Assembly: GCA_035437945.1 (NCBI GenBank)
Contig: DAOMZG010000001.1
Location: 1 to 64,000 of the forward strand
Reading direction: 5' to 3'
DNA: 64,000 nucleotides
Source: UBA9464 sp003445095
GTDB taxonomy: Bacteria; Verrucomicrobiota; Verrucomicrobiia; Limisphaerales; UBA9464
Positions 24,437-32,478 of this stretch are shown here, piece by piece (the first letter of the stretch is position 1; each line of letters begins with the position of its first letter). The notes beneath the pieces are model-generated. The model made no database searches and was not told the DNA's origin. It saw nothing but the letters and a program-made list of their open reading frames with translations. The translations under genes were made by a program, and so were the position numbers.

Positions 24437-25291
24437 GTGCTGACGAAATATCACCTTCTACAGGTTGGCGCCCTTTTTCTGGTTTGTGCGCGGGGTTTGT
24501 CCGCCGACAAGGTTTACGGGACTTTGCCTACTGGGATGCTCAGCCTTTCTGAAATATCCGAAGTTTCGGCGGAGATTTGCCAGCGGCACGTTTTCGATCC
24601 TGCCGCCGTAGGCAACCGTCTACCCCAAGGCTATCGCCTGATCCCGGCCGAAGAGTACGCCAAGAATGATCCAATCGTAGCCGATTTGCTCAGGAGAAAT
24701 CCGAAATACGCGCGTTTCGCCATAGGCAGCCTTTGTTTCCTGTCAGTGGGTGCGTTTACTGTCGACGGAGTGCGGGTCCATCCGCCCGGAGCTACCCCAA
24801 TGGCGTTCTGGTGGGCGCGCGCTGAAGGTCCTCGCGATTCACGAATGCAGGGGAAAGCCCTTTGGCTCCAAATCGCCAGTTGGTACTCTCGCTCCCTCAC
24901 CGAGCGTTCGAAGATCGTGGCGACTGATCCCACGGCTCAATTTACAGACATCGAGGTCACTCAGGCAGAACCGGACGTTTGGCGTGTCCACTTGGCGCTG
25001 GCCGACGAAGTGATTGACGGAAAAATCCGATGCAGCGGAGAGCCCACTAAACGTCGTGAATCGGGACCGGGATACATGTCCGTTCCATTCACCGGAGAAG
25101 GTGCCGGATACTTTTGGACCATGACTTATTTCGGACACCATCACCAAGAGGCGAGGGGCGAATGGCAGATTCAGGGAACCGGCGTCCTTTCGGCGGCATT
25201 CAAGATCCAGAGTGAGGCGGGGAAGTTCGATACGGAATTTCAGAACCGCTGGTCAGCGCTATCCGGTCTCTACAAATTTGAGCCTAAATAA
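24437..25291 (+). CDS. Secreted protein of unknown function
   Basis: The 284-residue product uses a GTG start 20 bases after the attC-like R' box and has a signal peptide (LQVGALFLVCARGLSAD). The body has no motif I recognise, though features such as VLSAAFKI and YMSVPFTGEGAGYFWTM indicate a soluble beta-rich protein. Its last 8 bases overlap the uspA gene on the other strand (25284-25291). The overlap and position next to the attC-like site suggest an inserted gene. Confidence 0.68.
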   Translation: MLTKYHLLQVGALFLVCARGLSADKVYGTLPTGMLSLSEISEVSAEICQRHVFDPAAVGNRLPQGYRLIPAEEYAKNDPIVADLLRRNPKYARFAIGSLCFLSVGAFTVDGVRVHPPGATPMAFWWARAEGPRDSRMQGKALWLQIASWYSRSLTERSKIVATDPTAQFTDIEVTQAEPDVWRVHLALADEVIDGKIRCSGEPTKRRESGPGYMSVPFTGEGAGYFWTMTYFGHHHQEARGEWQIQGTGVLSAAFKIQSEAGKFDTEFQNRWSALSGLYKFEPK

Positions 25292-25865
25292 AATCTCGCT
25301 CTTCGGGCCGAACTACCAGCACCGGGCAGGGAGCGTGGCGAACGATTTTCTCCGCGACGCTGCCCAGCAGGGCGTATTTGAAACCCGTGTAGCCGTGGGT
25401 CGAAATAATCAGTAAATCCGCCGGCGTGGCGCGCGCGGTTTCCACAATTTCTTTCCACGCACGGCCAAGATGCACGATCGGCTCAACAGTCACGTTCGTG
25501 CCCAGTTCGCTCACGAGCGTCTGCATTTTGGCGCGCGCAGACTTCAATCGCTGGTCATCCAGGTCCTCGGGCAGGACCGGCGCGTAACCAAATTCTCCCG
25601 TGGGTACCACCGGTTCAACCACGTGAAGCAAACACAAGCGCGCGCCGAATTGCTCCGCAAACGATTGGGCGTAACGGAGAGCGTGCCGGGAGTGGTTGGA
25701 AAAATCCATCGGCACCAAAATGGTGCCGATATGAAATCGCAGCGGGGCCAATCCGGTCAGAGGTGCGGAGGCTACTCGATGGCCGGACGAATCGGTAATT
25801 ACCGCGCGGGTGCTCGACCTTTTGTCGCTGGAACTGCCCCGAGAAGTTTTAGGAATGGCTTTCAT
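25284..25865 (-). CDS. Universal stress protein (UspA family)
   Basis: This 193-residue protein has the Usp alpha/beta fold: TILVPMDFSNHSRHALRYAQ at the start of the domain and LHVVEP, then ADLLIISTHGYTGFKYALLGSVAEKI. The ATP-binding glycine motif G-2X-G-9X-G(S/T) is approximated in the GYTGF...GSVAEKIVRHAPCPVLVV stretch. An N-terminal basic extension of ~45 residues is unusual. The ATG at 25865 overlaps the stop of the CBM48 gene by ATGA. It lies downstream of pyrRB in the same orientation. Confidence 0.88.
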   Translation of the reverse strand: MKAIPKTSRGSSSDKRSSTRAVITDSSGHRVASAPLTGLAPLRFHIGTILVPMDFSNHSRHALRYAQSFAEQFGARLCLLHVVEPVVPTGEFGYAPVLPEDLDDQRLKSARAKMQTLVSELGTNVTVEPIVHLGRAWKEIVETARATPADLLIISTHGYTGFKYALLGSVAEKIVRHAPCPVLVVRPEERDFI

Positions 25866-26200
25866 GGCGTGGGCTTCGAGGATCGTCGGGGGCGCCGGGC
25901 GGCAGGCGCACGGACTTCCACCACGGAATTCACGCCACCGAATGGATTGGGAACCGTATTGGGATTGTTGGGGTCGGCGACCCAACGCTCGTCGACCACG
26001 AAAAGGTACTCGTGGGTGCCCACGGGGAGGGCGACTTCGATTTCCCAACGGGATCCCTCGGCATCGGCCAGTTGCAGACGCACGGGTTGCCAATCATTGA
26101 ACGAACCCGCCACGCTGACTTGTTCGGCGGGCAAGTAAGGCAAGGTAAACCGGGTGGGAACCACACTGGCGGCGGCAGAATTTGGCGTGGGCTTGCTCAT
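25862..26200 (-). CDS. Small CBM48/AMPK-type glycogen-binding domain protein
   Basis: The 112-residue protein is essentially one carbohydrate-binding domain of the isoamylase-N/AMPK-beta type: VSVAGSFNDWQPV, WEIEVALPVGTHEYLFVVDERWVADP and NPFGGVNSVVEV are the family blocks, with the conserved tryptophans expected to stack on alpha-glucan. The ATG at 26200 is preceded by AAAGGA 6 bases upstream. It is translationally coupled to the universal stress gene. A single-domain form suggests a regulatory or targeting partner; its target is unknown. Confidence 0.85.
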   Translation of the reverse strand: MSKPTPNSAAASVVPTRFTLPYLPAEQVSVAGSFNDWQPVRLQLADAEGSRWEIEVALPVGTHEYLFVVDERWVADPNNPNTVPNPFGGVNSVVEVRAPAARRPRRSSKPTP

Positions 26201-26332
26201 GGCATTCCTTTCATTGCGACACCTTGAAGGATGCGGGCAATGGCGCCAAACCGGATTTGGCCAAGAGCATCCAACGGTTGTTCTCGGTCGGTTCGGCAAG
26301 GCGCCGACGATCCCGCATCCGCGGACGTCGGT

Positions 26333-27280
26333 TTATGACACGCCCAGTTCTCCCGCCGTTCCGCCATTGAGCAAGAATAAAACAGCCATCCGGACGGCCA
26401 GTCCGTTGGTCACTTGCTCCAAAATCACGGATTGCGACCCGTCGGCAACGGCGCTTTCGATCTCCACGCCTCGATTGATCGGTCCCGGGTGCATGATCAG
26501 GGCATCGGGTTTGATCCACTGCATTCGCGTTGGGTTCAGACCGAAGAGCGACGCGTATTCACCGATACTGGGAAAGGCACTGGCCCGTTGGCGCTCGTGC
26601 TGGATGCGCAGGAGGTTGACCACGTCGGCTCCGCGCAGCGCCGTCTCGAGGTCCCACGTCACGCGGACGCGCGGATGCAGCGTCGCAAAAACTTCCGGAA
26701 CCAGCGTGGAAGGACCGCATAAGGTGACGTTGGCGCCCAAGCGGCTCAGCGCCCAAATGTTCGAACGCGCCACTCGGCTGTAGAGGATGTCGCCGAGGAT
26801 GGTAACGTTCAGCCCCTCAATTCGTCCCTTTTTCTCGTAGATGGTGAACGTGTCGAGAAGTCCTTGCGTGGGATGTTCGTGGGCACCGTCGCCGGCATTG
26901 ACAATGTGGGCCTGCGCAAAACGGGCCAGAAAGTGGGGAGCGCCGCTCGCGCCGTGACGCAGAATGATGAACTCGGCGTTCAACGATTCCAGGTTGTGCA
27001 ACGTGTCCTTCAGGGTTTCGCCTTTTTTCAACGAACTAGCCTCGGCGGTGAAATTGATAACGTCGGCACTGAGGCGAAGCGCGGCCAGTTCGAAACTGAT
27101 TCGCGTTCGGGTGCTCGGCTCGACGAAGAGATTGACCACTGTGCGGCCGCGCAGGGCGGGTACCTTCTTGATCGCGCGTTCGCCGATGGCTTTGAAGGCT
27201 CGGGCGGTGTGTAGAACCGTGGTCAGTTCTTCCGCTGACAACGACTGCAAATCCAGGAGATGGCGGCGGTTCCAGCTCAT
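26333..27280 (-). CDS. pyrB: Aspartate carbamoyltransferase catalytic subunit
   Basis: PyrB joins carbamoyl phosphate and L-aspartate to carbamoyl-aspartate, the committed step of pyrimidine synthesis. The 315-residue length is normal. The carbamoyl-phosphate site is FVEPSTRTRISFELA, and HPTQGLLDTFTI and IMHPGPINRGVE are the later substrate-binding blocks. Its start overlaps the pyrR stop by ATGA (27277-27280), so the two are co-translated. No pyrI regulatory chain or pyrC follows; the next genes are the CBM48/UspA pair 130 bases downstream. Confidence 0.96.
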   Translation of the reverse strand: MSWNRRHLLDLQSLSAEELTTVLHTARAFKAIGERAIKKVPALRGRTVVNLFVEPSTRTRISFELAALRLSADVINFTAEASSLKKGETLKDTLHNLESLNAEFIILRHGASGAPHFLARFAQAHIVNAGDGAHEHPTQGLLDTFTIYEKKGRIEGLNVTILGDILYSRVARSNIWALSRLGANVTLCGPSTLVPEVFATLHPRVRVTWDLETALRGADVVNLLRIQHERQRASAFPSIGEYASLFGLNPTRMQWIKPDALIMHPGPINRGVEIESAVADGSQSVILEQVTNGLAVRMAVLFLLNGGTAGELGVS

Positions 27281-27810
27281 CGGGGCACTTCCTCAAGCTC
27301 CACGGCATCGTTACTCTGACCTTCGGTGAGCCGCACCTTAATCCACTGAGTGTTTGAAGTGGGGACATTCTTGCCCACGAAATCGGCGCGGATCGGGAGT
27401 TCGCGATGGCCGCGATCGACGAGGACCGCCAGTTGCACTCGCCGAGGACGGCCGAGGTCATGCAACGCATCGAGCGCCGCCCGGACGGTTCGCCCGGTGA
27501 ACAGTACATCGTCCACCAAGACGATGGTGCGGCCGGCGACATCAAACGGAACTTGCGTCGGCTGGATATCGGGCGCGGCTCGAACGTTCAGATCATCACG
27601 ATACATCGAAACGTCCAAAACGCCCAGCGGCACCGCATGATTGCAAATGCGTTCGAGCACGCTGGCCAAACGTCGGGATAGTGTGATCCCACCTTTCTGA
27701 ATCCCGACCATGGCGAGTTCGGACGTTTGCGGATTTCGCTCCGCGATCTCGTGCGCCATGCGCGCGATCGCTCGGGTCAATCCGGTAGCGTCAAGGAGGA
27801 GGCCGTTCAT
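27277..27810 (-). CDS. pyrR: Pyrimidine operon attenuation protein / uracil phosphoribosyltransferase
   Basis: PyrR is a UMP-sensing RNA-binding regulator that also has uracil phosphoribosyltransferase activity. The PRPP loop TIVLVDDVLFTGRTVRAAL, the YRDD segment (SMYRDDLNV), and the C-terminal RADFVGKNVPTS block are typical. Length is 177 residues. It heads the operon and is preceded by a PyrR-binding hairpin and a terminator (27814-27907), so it probably regulates its own transcript. The ATG has no visible Shine-Dalgarno because the terminator T-run abuts it. Confidence 0.95.
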   Translation of the reverse strand: MNGLLLDATGLTRAIARMAHEIAERNPQTSELAMVGIQKGGITLSRRLASVLERICNHAVPLGVLDVSMYRDDLNVRAAPDIQPTQVPFDVAGRTIVLVDDVLFTGRTVRAALDALHDLGRPRRVQLAVLVDRGHRELPIRADFVGKNVPTSNTQWIKVRLTEGQSNDAVELEEVPR

Positions 27811-27813
27811 CGT

Positions 27814-27853
27814 GAAAAATAAAACGCCGGCCTGGCACGCAGGACCGGCGTTT
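27814..27853 (-). terminator. Rho-independent attenuator terminator before pyrR
   Basis: On the minus strand a long stem AAACGCCGG...CCGGCGTTT with an inner CCTG/CAGG pairing is followed by TATTTTT. It ends 4 bases before the pyrR ATG. The position in a leader rather than after a gene makes it an attenuator. In other bacteria PyrR binding at the upstream hairpin favours this terminator when UMP is high. Confidence 0.82.
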
Positions 27854-27883
27854 GGGGAGGAGATGGAGCCGAATTCACAAGCA

Positions 27884-28093
27884 CCTTGGCGGCCTCACCG
27901 GACCGCCTTAAAGGAGCAGAAAAGTTGACCTCACGCGGNNNNNNNNNNNNNNNNNNNNNNNNNNNNNNNNNNNNNNNNNNNNNNNNNNNNNNNNNNNNNN
28001 NNNNNNNNNNNNNNNNNNNNNNNNNNNNNNNNNNNNNNCCTTGGCGGCCTCACCGGACCGCCTTAAAGGAGCAGAAAAGTTGACCTCACGCGG
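27884..28093. repeat. 100-N assembly gap with identical 55-bp flanks
   Basis: Bases 27884-27938 and 28039-28093 are identical, and exactly 100 Ns fill 27939-28038. Fixed 100-N fills are standard scaffolder gaps, and 55 is a common assembly k-mer length, so both contig ends probably carry the same 55 bases. Apparent frames through the gap should be ignored. The true sequence may simply be one copy, or may contain a repeat that broke the graph. Confidence 0.85.
27888..27907 (-). promoter_or_regulatory. PyrR RNA-binding hairpin (anti-antiterminator)
   Basis: Read on the minus strand, a GGCGG/CCGCC stem encloses TCCGGTGAGG, which fits the known PyrR-binding loop pattern TCCNGNGAGG. It lies about 34 bases upstream of the attenuator terminator stem. 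A second identical copy at 28043-28062 belongs to the duplicated flank of the assembly gap and is probably the same site. Confidence 0.78.
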
Positions 28094-28301
28094 ACTGCCA
28101 CGCGGGGTTCATGTGGCGGGATCGCTGCCAGGCAGCCCGATGCCGCGTGGTCCAATCCACTAAGGCCCATTCGAATCCGATGTCGTATCCGACCTTTTCG
28201 GATTCGAGCCATTTGTGGCGAAGAATTTCGTCTTTTTCAGCCTGAAACTCACGGTAGAGCGTGGTTTGCCCGAGGGGGAAGAGTTCAGTTTCGTTGCCCA
28301 T
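28086..28301 (-). CDS. Small conserved protein of unknown function
   Basis: The 71-residue product contains QAEKDEILRHKWLESEKVG and YDIGFEWALVDWTTRHRAAW. The ILxHKWxxSEKxGxDIG pattern resembles a segment of DUF4032-type proteins and a group of short stand-alone bacterial proteins. It ends at the seam of the assembly gap and lies upstream of the pyr leader in the same orientation. If the seam is collapsed, only about 120 bases separate it from pyrR. Confidence 0.65.
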   Translation of the reverse strand: MGNETELFPLGQTTLYREFQAEKDEILRHKWLESEKVGYDIGFEWALVDWTTRHRAAWQRSRHMNPAWQSA

Positions 28302-28490
28302 AGTGGGAAAGGAATATCGTGTGCGCGGGAACCTACCGACGGTTCGAAATTAGTAAATCGGTTTGTGACGTTCCCGTGCCGTCATGATGGCAAGAAACCG
28401 TTGGCGGCGGGCGGTTCCGGTTCGCCGGAAAACTCGTCGGTCGACGGGAACGCCCCTTGAGCTTCGGCCGGTAGCACTTACACATCTTCG

Positions 28491-29471
28491 GTGTACTTGC
28501 GTGGGTGGCAACTGGGGTGGGTGACCTGGATGTTGGGCTGGTGGGCCACCAGGGGAGAACTCGCCACGCCGCCCGAAAAACTGCCCGAAGCGAGCACCGA
28601 ATTACGCATGGCGGCTGCTTGGCGTCTGCAACCGCCAATTGCTGCCGAGCGATTTGATGCCTCGGGTCTGCTGCGGCTTCCCGATGGCACGCTCTGCACG
28701 GTTAATGATAAGCAAGCGGGCGTCTATCGCATTGAAATCCCGGCGCGGGGTGAGGTGGCCAAGCTGACGCTTTGGCCCGGAGTCTTTTCGGCGGCGGCGC
28801 TGGATCAAGCCTCCGGAAAGAAGGCCCGCGCGTATGATTTAGAAGGGCTGGCGCAGGATTCGGCCGGACGTTTGTACGTGTGCGACGAATTTTCCCGCGG
28901 TGTGTTTCGTTACGATCCTCAGACCGAGAAGACCGAAGGCTTGATCGTGGATTGGAGCCCGGTGCAGCGCTGGTTCAGCCGAGACCGCAACGCCGGTTGG
29001 GAAGGTATCGCGGTCGGAGGCGATACACTATTCCTCGCGAATGAACGCGACACTGGGCGAATCGTCCGGGTGGCGCTCGCGTCGCTGTCGGTCACCGGCA
29101 GCTTCTCGGTTTCGCCGCCCGGACGCCCGGCCCGCGATATCCACTATTCAGACTTGTGCTGGTTTCAGCAGCGGCTGTGGGTGCTCTGTCGGGAGAGTCA
29201 TTGCATTCTTAAAGTCGAACCCGTCAAAGAGAAGGTAGAGGCGGCCTATGATTACGGCGCGATCGAGCGCGATCCCCGTTACGGATATCTCAATCCTTTG
29301 CCGTATGGATTTGTCGAAGGCTTGGTGGTTGCTGCCGACGGCATTTGGTTAGTGGTGGACAACAACGGCGTGCCACGCGCGGCCGACCCGCGGGACAGTC
29401 GGTCCAGCCTTTGGCGATGCGAACTCCCGGAAGCGGAGCAGCCCATCCCAGCGACAGTCGCGCGTCCGTAG
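28491..29471 (+). CDS. Esterase-like-activity-of-phytase family protein
   Basis: The 326-residue product has a short hydrophobic leader (LGWVTWMLGWWATRGEL) and a beta-propeller-like body: FDASGLLRLPDGTLCTVNDK, AYDLEGLAQDSAGRLYVCDEF, AGWEGIAVGGDTLFLANE and YGFVEGLVVAADGIWLVVDN. These repeated EGLA/EGIA phrases mark the phytase-esterase-like/SdiA-regulated propeller group. It starts at a GTG within a small hairpin (TACAC...GTGTA). It is the first of several rightward genes; substrate is unknown. Confidence 0.75.
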   Translation: MYLRGWQLGWVTWMLGWWATRGELATPPEKLPEASTELRMAAAWRLQPPIAAERFDASGLLRLPDGTLCTVNDKQAGVYRIEIPARGEVAKLTLWPGVFSAAALDQASGKKARAYDLEGLAQDSAGRLYVCDEFSRGVFRYDPQTEKTEGLIVDWSPVQRWFSRDRNAGWEGIAVGGDTLFLANERDTGRIVRVALASLSVTGSFSVSPPGRPARDIHYSDLCWFQQRLWVLCRESHCILKVEPVKEKVEAAYDYGAIERDPRYGYLNPLPYGFVEGLVVAADGIWLVVDNNGVPRAADPRDSRSSLWRCELPEAEQPIPATVARP

Positions 29472-29559
29472 ACGGAACGAGGCAGCAATTGTGGCAATTG
29501 TGGAATGTGCTCAAATTCCCCTCGCGCCGGGACTAAACTCGCGCCAGCGTCGTGGCCGC

Positions 29560-31089
29560 ATGCCCGGTCAAAATCCCGCGGTTCACCGCACGCCTTCGCC
29601 GAAACATTCTTCTCTCCTTCAATCACCGACGCTTCCACACCCCCGTCGTCTGCTGGGTTCGATTCGGCGATCAGTGGTCGTGGGCCTGAGTGTTGCACTC
29701 CTGGGCGCTGACCTCCTCTCGGCGAGGGCGGAACCCCGGTCCGTACCGGCCGCCGAACAGACGGCGCTAGACCGCTATGTCGCTCAGCCAGACCCGAGCT
29801 ATTCCTGGAAGATGGCAATGTCGATGCGCGACGAAAGCGCTACCGGCTACGCCCTTGATCTCATTTCCCAGACCTGGCGCACCACCAACGAAGTCAATCA
29901 ACCCACTTGGCGACATTGGTTGTTGGTGGTCAAACCGGACAATCTTGCTCACACGACGGGCCTGCTCTTCATCTCCGGAGGGAACAATAAAGCTTCCAAG
30001 CCCCCAACTCCAACCCGCGAGCTTATTCGCATTGCGAAAGACACTCGTTGCGTGGTGGCGGAACTGAAGATGGTTCCCAATCAACCGCTGATTTTCGGAG
30101 GCGATGGTCAGGAGCGGACGGAAGATGACCTAATCGGATACACCTGGGACAAGTTCCTGCGGACGGGCGATGAGACTTGGCCTGCCCGGTTGCCGATGAC
30201 CAAGGCGGCGGTGCGCGCCATGGATGCCGTCACCGAGTTTCTCGCGTCGGAGGCCGGCGGGAAAGCGACCGTGGACACCTTCGTAGTGGCCGGGGGGTCC
30301 AAGCGGGGTTGGACCACGTGGACCACTGCCGCCGTGGATCGCCGGGTTGTGGCGATTTGTCCGATCGTCATCGACGTGTTGAATGTGACGAAATCCATGG
30401 ACCATCACTATCGCGCCTATGGTTTTTATGCGCCCGCCGTTGGCAACTACTCCGAGCAGCATCGGATCATGGATTGGTTGGGAACGCCGGAAATGGAGGT
30501 GTTGAACAAGATCGAAGACCCGTTCAGCTATCGTGAGCGATTTACCATACCCAAGCTGCTCCTCAATGCGGCGGGCGACCAATTCTTCCTGCCCGATTCC
30601 TCACAGTTCTATTTCAACGAACTACCCGCGCCCAAATACCTTCGGTACGTGGCGAACACCGATCACTCAATGCGCGGAAGTGACGCCTACGAAACGCTGC
30701 TCGCCTGGCAATATGCCATCGCGAATCAAGTCCCGCTGCCGCGATTCACTTGGCAGCATGAACCTGACGGGACCTTGAAAATTACGACTCAAGACGTCCC
30801 CAAAGAAGTCGTGTTGTGGACCGGATACAATTCTGGCGTCCGTGACTTCCGCATGGAAGTGGCCGGCTCGGTATACAAGTCCGTACCGTTGGCCCCGGTC
30901 GAACCGGGGACCTACGTGGCCAGCGTCCCGAAGCCGGCCGAAGGCTGGACGGCCTATTTTGCGGAACTGACCTATGACGTGGGAGCGGTGACGCCCCTGA
31001 AACTTACAACAGATGTTCGCGTGACGCCGGATGAATTGCCATTCGACGGACCGCACCCCAAGTCGCCGAAGGGATTTCTGCAAAAGTGA
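29560..31089 (+). CDS. PhoPQ-activated pathogenicity-related family protein
   Basis: The 509-residue exported protein belongs to the PqaA-type alpha/beta hydrolase family: TALDRYVAQPDPSYSWKM, WLLVVKPDN then TGLLFISGGNN, and the nucleophile-region GGSKRGWTTWTTAAVDRRV. Later family blocks are PKLLLNAAGDQFFLPDS and YVANTDHSM with the probable catalytic Asp and His. A hydrophobic segment (VVVGLSVALLGADLLSARA) is the signal. The ATG at 29560 is preferred over 29491, although neither has a strong Shine-Dalgarno. Its true substrate is not known even in studied bacteria. Confidence 0.88.
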   Translation: MPGQNPAVHRTPSPKHSSLLQSPTLPHPRRLLGSIRRSVVVGLSVALLGADLLSARAEPRSVPAAEQTALDRYVAQPDPSYSWKMAMSMRDESATGYALDLISQTWRTTNEVNQPTWRHWLLVVKPDNLAHTTGLLFISGGNNKASKPPTPTRELIRIAKDTRCVVAELKMVPNQPLIFGGDGQERTEDDLIGYTWDKFLRTGDETWPARLPMTKAAVRAMDAVTEFLASEAGGKATVDTFVVAGGSKRGWTTWTTAAVDRRVVAICPIVIDVLNVTKSMDHHYRAYGFYAPAVGNYSEQHRIMDWLGTPEMEVLNKIEDPFSYRERFTIPKLLLNAAGDQFFLPDSSQFYFNELPAPKYLRYVANTDHSMRGSDAYETLLAWQYAIANQVPLPRFTWQHEPDGTLKITTQDVPKEVVLWTGYNSGVRDFRMEVAGSVYKSVPLAPVEPGTYVASVPKPAEGWTAYFAELTYDVGAVTPLKLTTDVRVTPDELPFDGPHPKSPKGFLQK

Positions 31090-31123
31090 CGTCTTCGCAC
31101 TCGCGGTGCGGGTCAAGCGCATC

Positions 31124-31408
31124 ATGGCTTCGCCTCCGGAAATCTGCCCGAATTGCGGTGCCTTGGTGCCGGAAACAGCCCAGGCGTGTCCAGAATGTGG
31201 CGCTGACGAGGAAACGGGTTGGAACGATACCGCCCTGGAACAACGGCTTGGCATTGCGGATCCCGACGACTTCGACGCAGAGGAATGGGCGCGTGAAGAA
31301 GCAGGCGAGGCGCGCCGGAGACCGTTAGCGGCGTTGTGGTGGATTACCGCGACGCTGTTGCTGTTGGCGGTAGTTGGATTGCTGGTGCGGGGTTACTGGT
31401 GGCATTGA
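31124..31408 (+). CDS. Zinc-ribbon protein with C-terminal membrane helix
   Basis: The 94-residue protein opens with a double-CxxC zinc ribbon (EICPNCGALVPETAQACPEC). An acidic stretch (DDFDAEEWAREEAGE) follows, then one membrane helix (ALWWITATLLLLAVVGLLV). It lies between the PqaA-like gene and the ABC exporter genes. Many PVC genomes encode similar tail-anchored ribbons; function is unknown. Confidence 0.75.
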   Translation: MASPPEICPNCGALVPETAQACPECGADEETGWNDTALEQRLGIADPDDFDAEEWAREEAGEARRRPLAALWWITATLLLLAVVGLLVRGYWWH

Positions 31409-31475
31409 AACGATATCGGGAGTGTGGAGGCGAAATGCGATTTCGCGTGTTTCCCTTAGCGGGCTCTGCGAGGAA

Positions 31476-32246
31476 ATGGCCGACATGATCGAGGTGGAGG
31501 GACTGACGAAGCTGTACGGGGACTTTGCGGCCGTGACAGATCTCTCGTTTGTGGTTCGCTCGGGCCAGTTGCTGGGGCTGGTAGGACCCAATGGCGCCGG
31601 GAAAACCAGCACGCTGCGCTGCCTCGCTGGAATCATCCCGCCGACGCGCGGCCGGGTTCAGATTGCGGGTCACGATCTGGCTCAAGCGCCTGTCGCCGCG
31701 AAGCAAGAGCTGGCCTTCTTTCCCGACGAACCTCGCTTGTTCGATTATCTCACCATTCGACAACACCTCGAATTCACTGCGAGGTTGTATCAGGTTGCCG
31801 ACGCGGCCGCGCGGATTCCACCGCTGCTGACGGAACTCGAATTGACGGATCGGGCGGATCATTTGCCGGCGGAGTTGTCGCGCGGGATGAAACAGAAGGT
31901 TGCGTTGGCGTGCGGACTCATTCACTCGCCCAAAGTCGTATTCTTCGATGAGCCCTTGACCGGACTCGATCCGCTCGCGATTCGTCGCATGAAGGACACG
32001 ATTCGCCGGCTGGGCCAAGAAGGGGCCGCGATCGTGATCAGTTCGCACCTATTGCATCTCCTCGAAGAGCTGTGCAGCCATGTGCTCATTCTCAAGAAGG
32101 GAGTAAGAGTTGCTTACGGGACGCTCGCCGAAGTGCGTCAAGAATTCGCCGGACATGAAGGTGCGAGCTTGGAGGACGTGTTCATTCGGATTGCCACGGA
32201 CGATTCGGCTGGCGCAGTGCCTCCGGTCCAAGCTCCGCCGGCCTAA
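31476..32246 (+). CDS. ABC transporter ATP-binding protein
   Basis: The 256-residue ATPase has Walker A GLVGPNGAGKTSTLRCL, signature LSRGMKQKVALACGL, Walker B VVFFDEPLTGLDP and the switch-region SSHLLHLLEE. It is of the ABC-2 exporter type. The ATG at 31476 (MADMIEVEGL) is preceded by GAGGAA; the next ATG at 31485 is an alternative. It pairs with the permease at 32479, separated by a repeat-bearing spacer of 232 bases. Confidence 0.93.
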   Translation: MADMIEVEGLTKLYGDFAAVTDLSFVVRSGQLLGLVGPNGAGKTSTLRCLAGIIPPTRGRVQIAGHDLAQAPVAAKQELAFFPDEPRLFDYLTIRQHLEFTARLYQVADAAARIPPLLTELELTDRADHLPAELSRGMKQKVALACGLIHSPKVVFFDEPLTGLDPLAIRRMKDTIRRLGQEGAAIVISSHLLHLLEELCSHVLILKKGVRVAYGTLAEVRQEFAGHEGASLEDVFIRIATDDSAGAVPPVQAPPA

Positions 32247-32263
32247 GCCGGACAATTCAGTTC

Positions 32264-32418
32264 AACCACAAATAGACACGAATGAACACCAATAGGCAGA
32301 GGTCAAAACAAAGCTCTCGGAGGAGCGGGTCGTGGTCACTGAAAAGTGAGTCCGACCAGCCAGCGTCGTCCCGCGAAATTATCGGTCGATTGGTGTGAAT
32401 TGGTGTCCATTCGTGGTT
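32264..32418. repeat. Inverted pair of AACCAC-type repeats in the ABC operon spacer
   Basis: The left arm (32264-32293) reads AACCACAAATAGACACGAAT then GAACACCAAT. The right arm (32391-32418) contains ATTGGTGTCCATTCGTGGTT, its near-perfect inverse. The arms flank about 97 bases without a gene. A third relative is at 19972-20005. The arrangement could form a large hairpin between the ATPase and permease genes. Confidence 0.68.
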
Positions 32419-32478
32419 TTTCACGTTTTTCTACTGCGTGGTTACGGCTAAGCGGGATGCCTCCACGCGCGACAAACA

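Noticed and set aside
28043..28062. Tandem PyrR-binding hairpin
   Set aside because: It is identical to the one at 27888-27907 and lies in the duplicated 55-base flank of the assembly gap, so a real second site is unlikely.
27886..28083. Open frame running through the N gap
   Set aside because: It consists mostly of undetermined residues plus twice-translated flank sequence, and has no motif.
31344..32048. 234-codon leftward frame
   Set aside because: It lies antisense to the ABC ATPase gene, whose Walker and signature motifs are intact.
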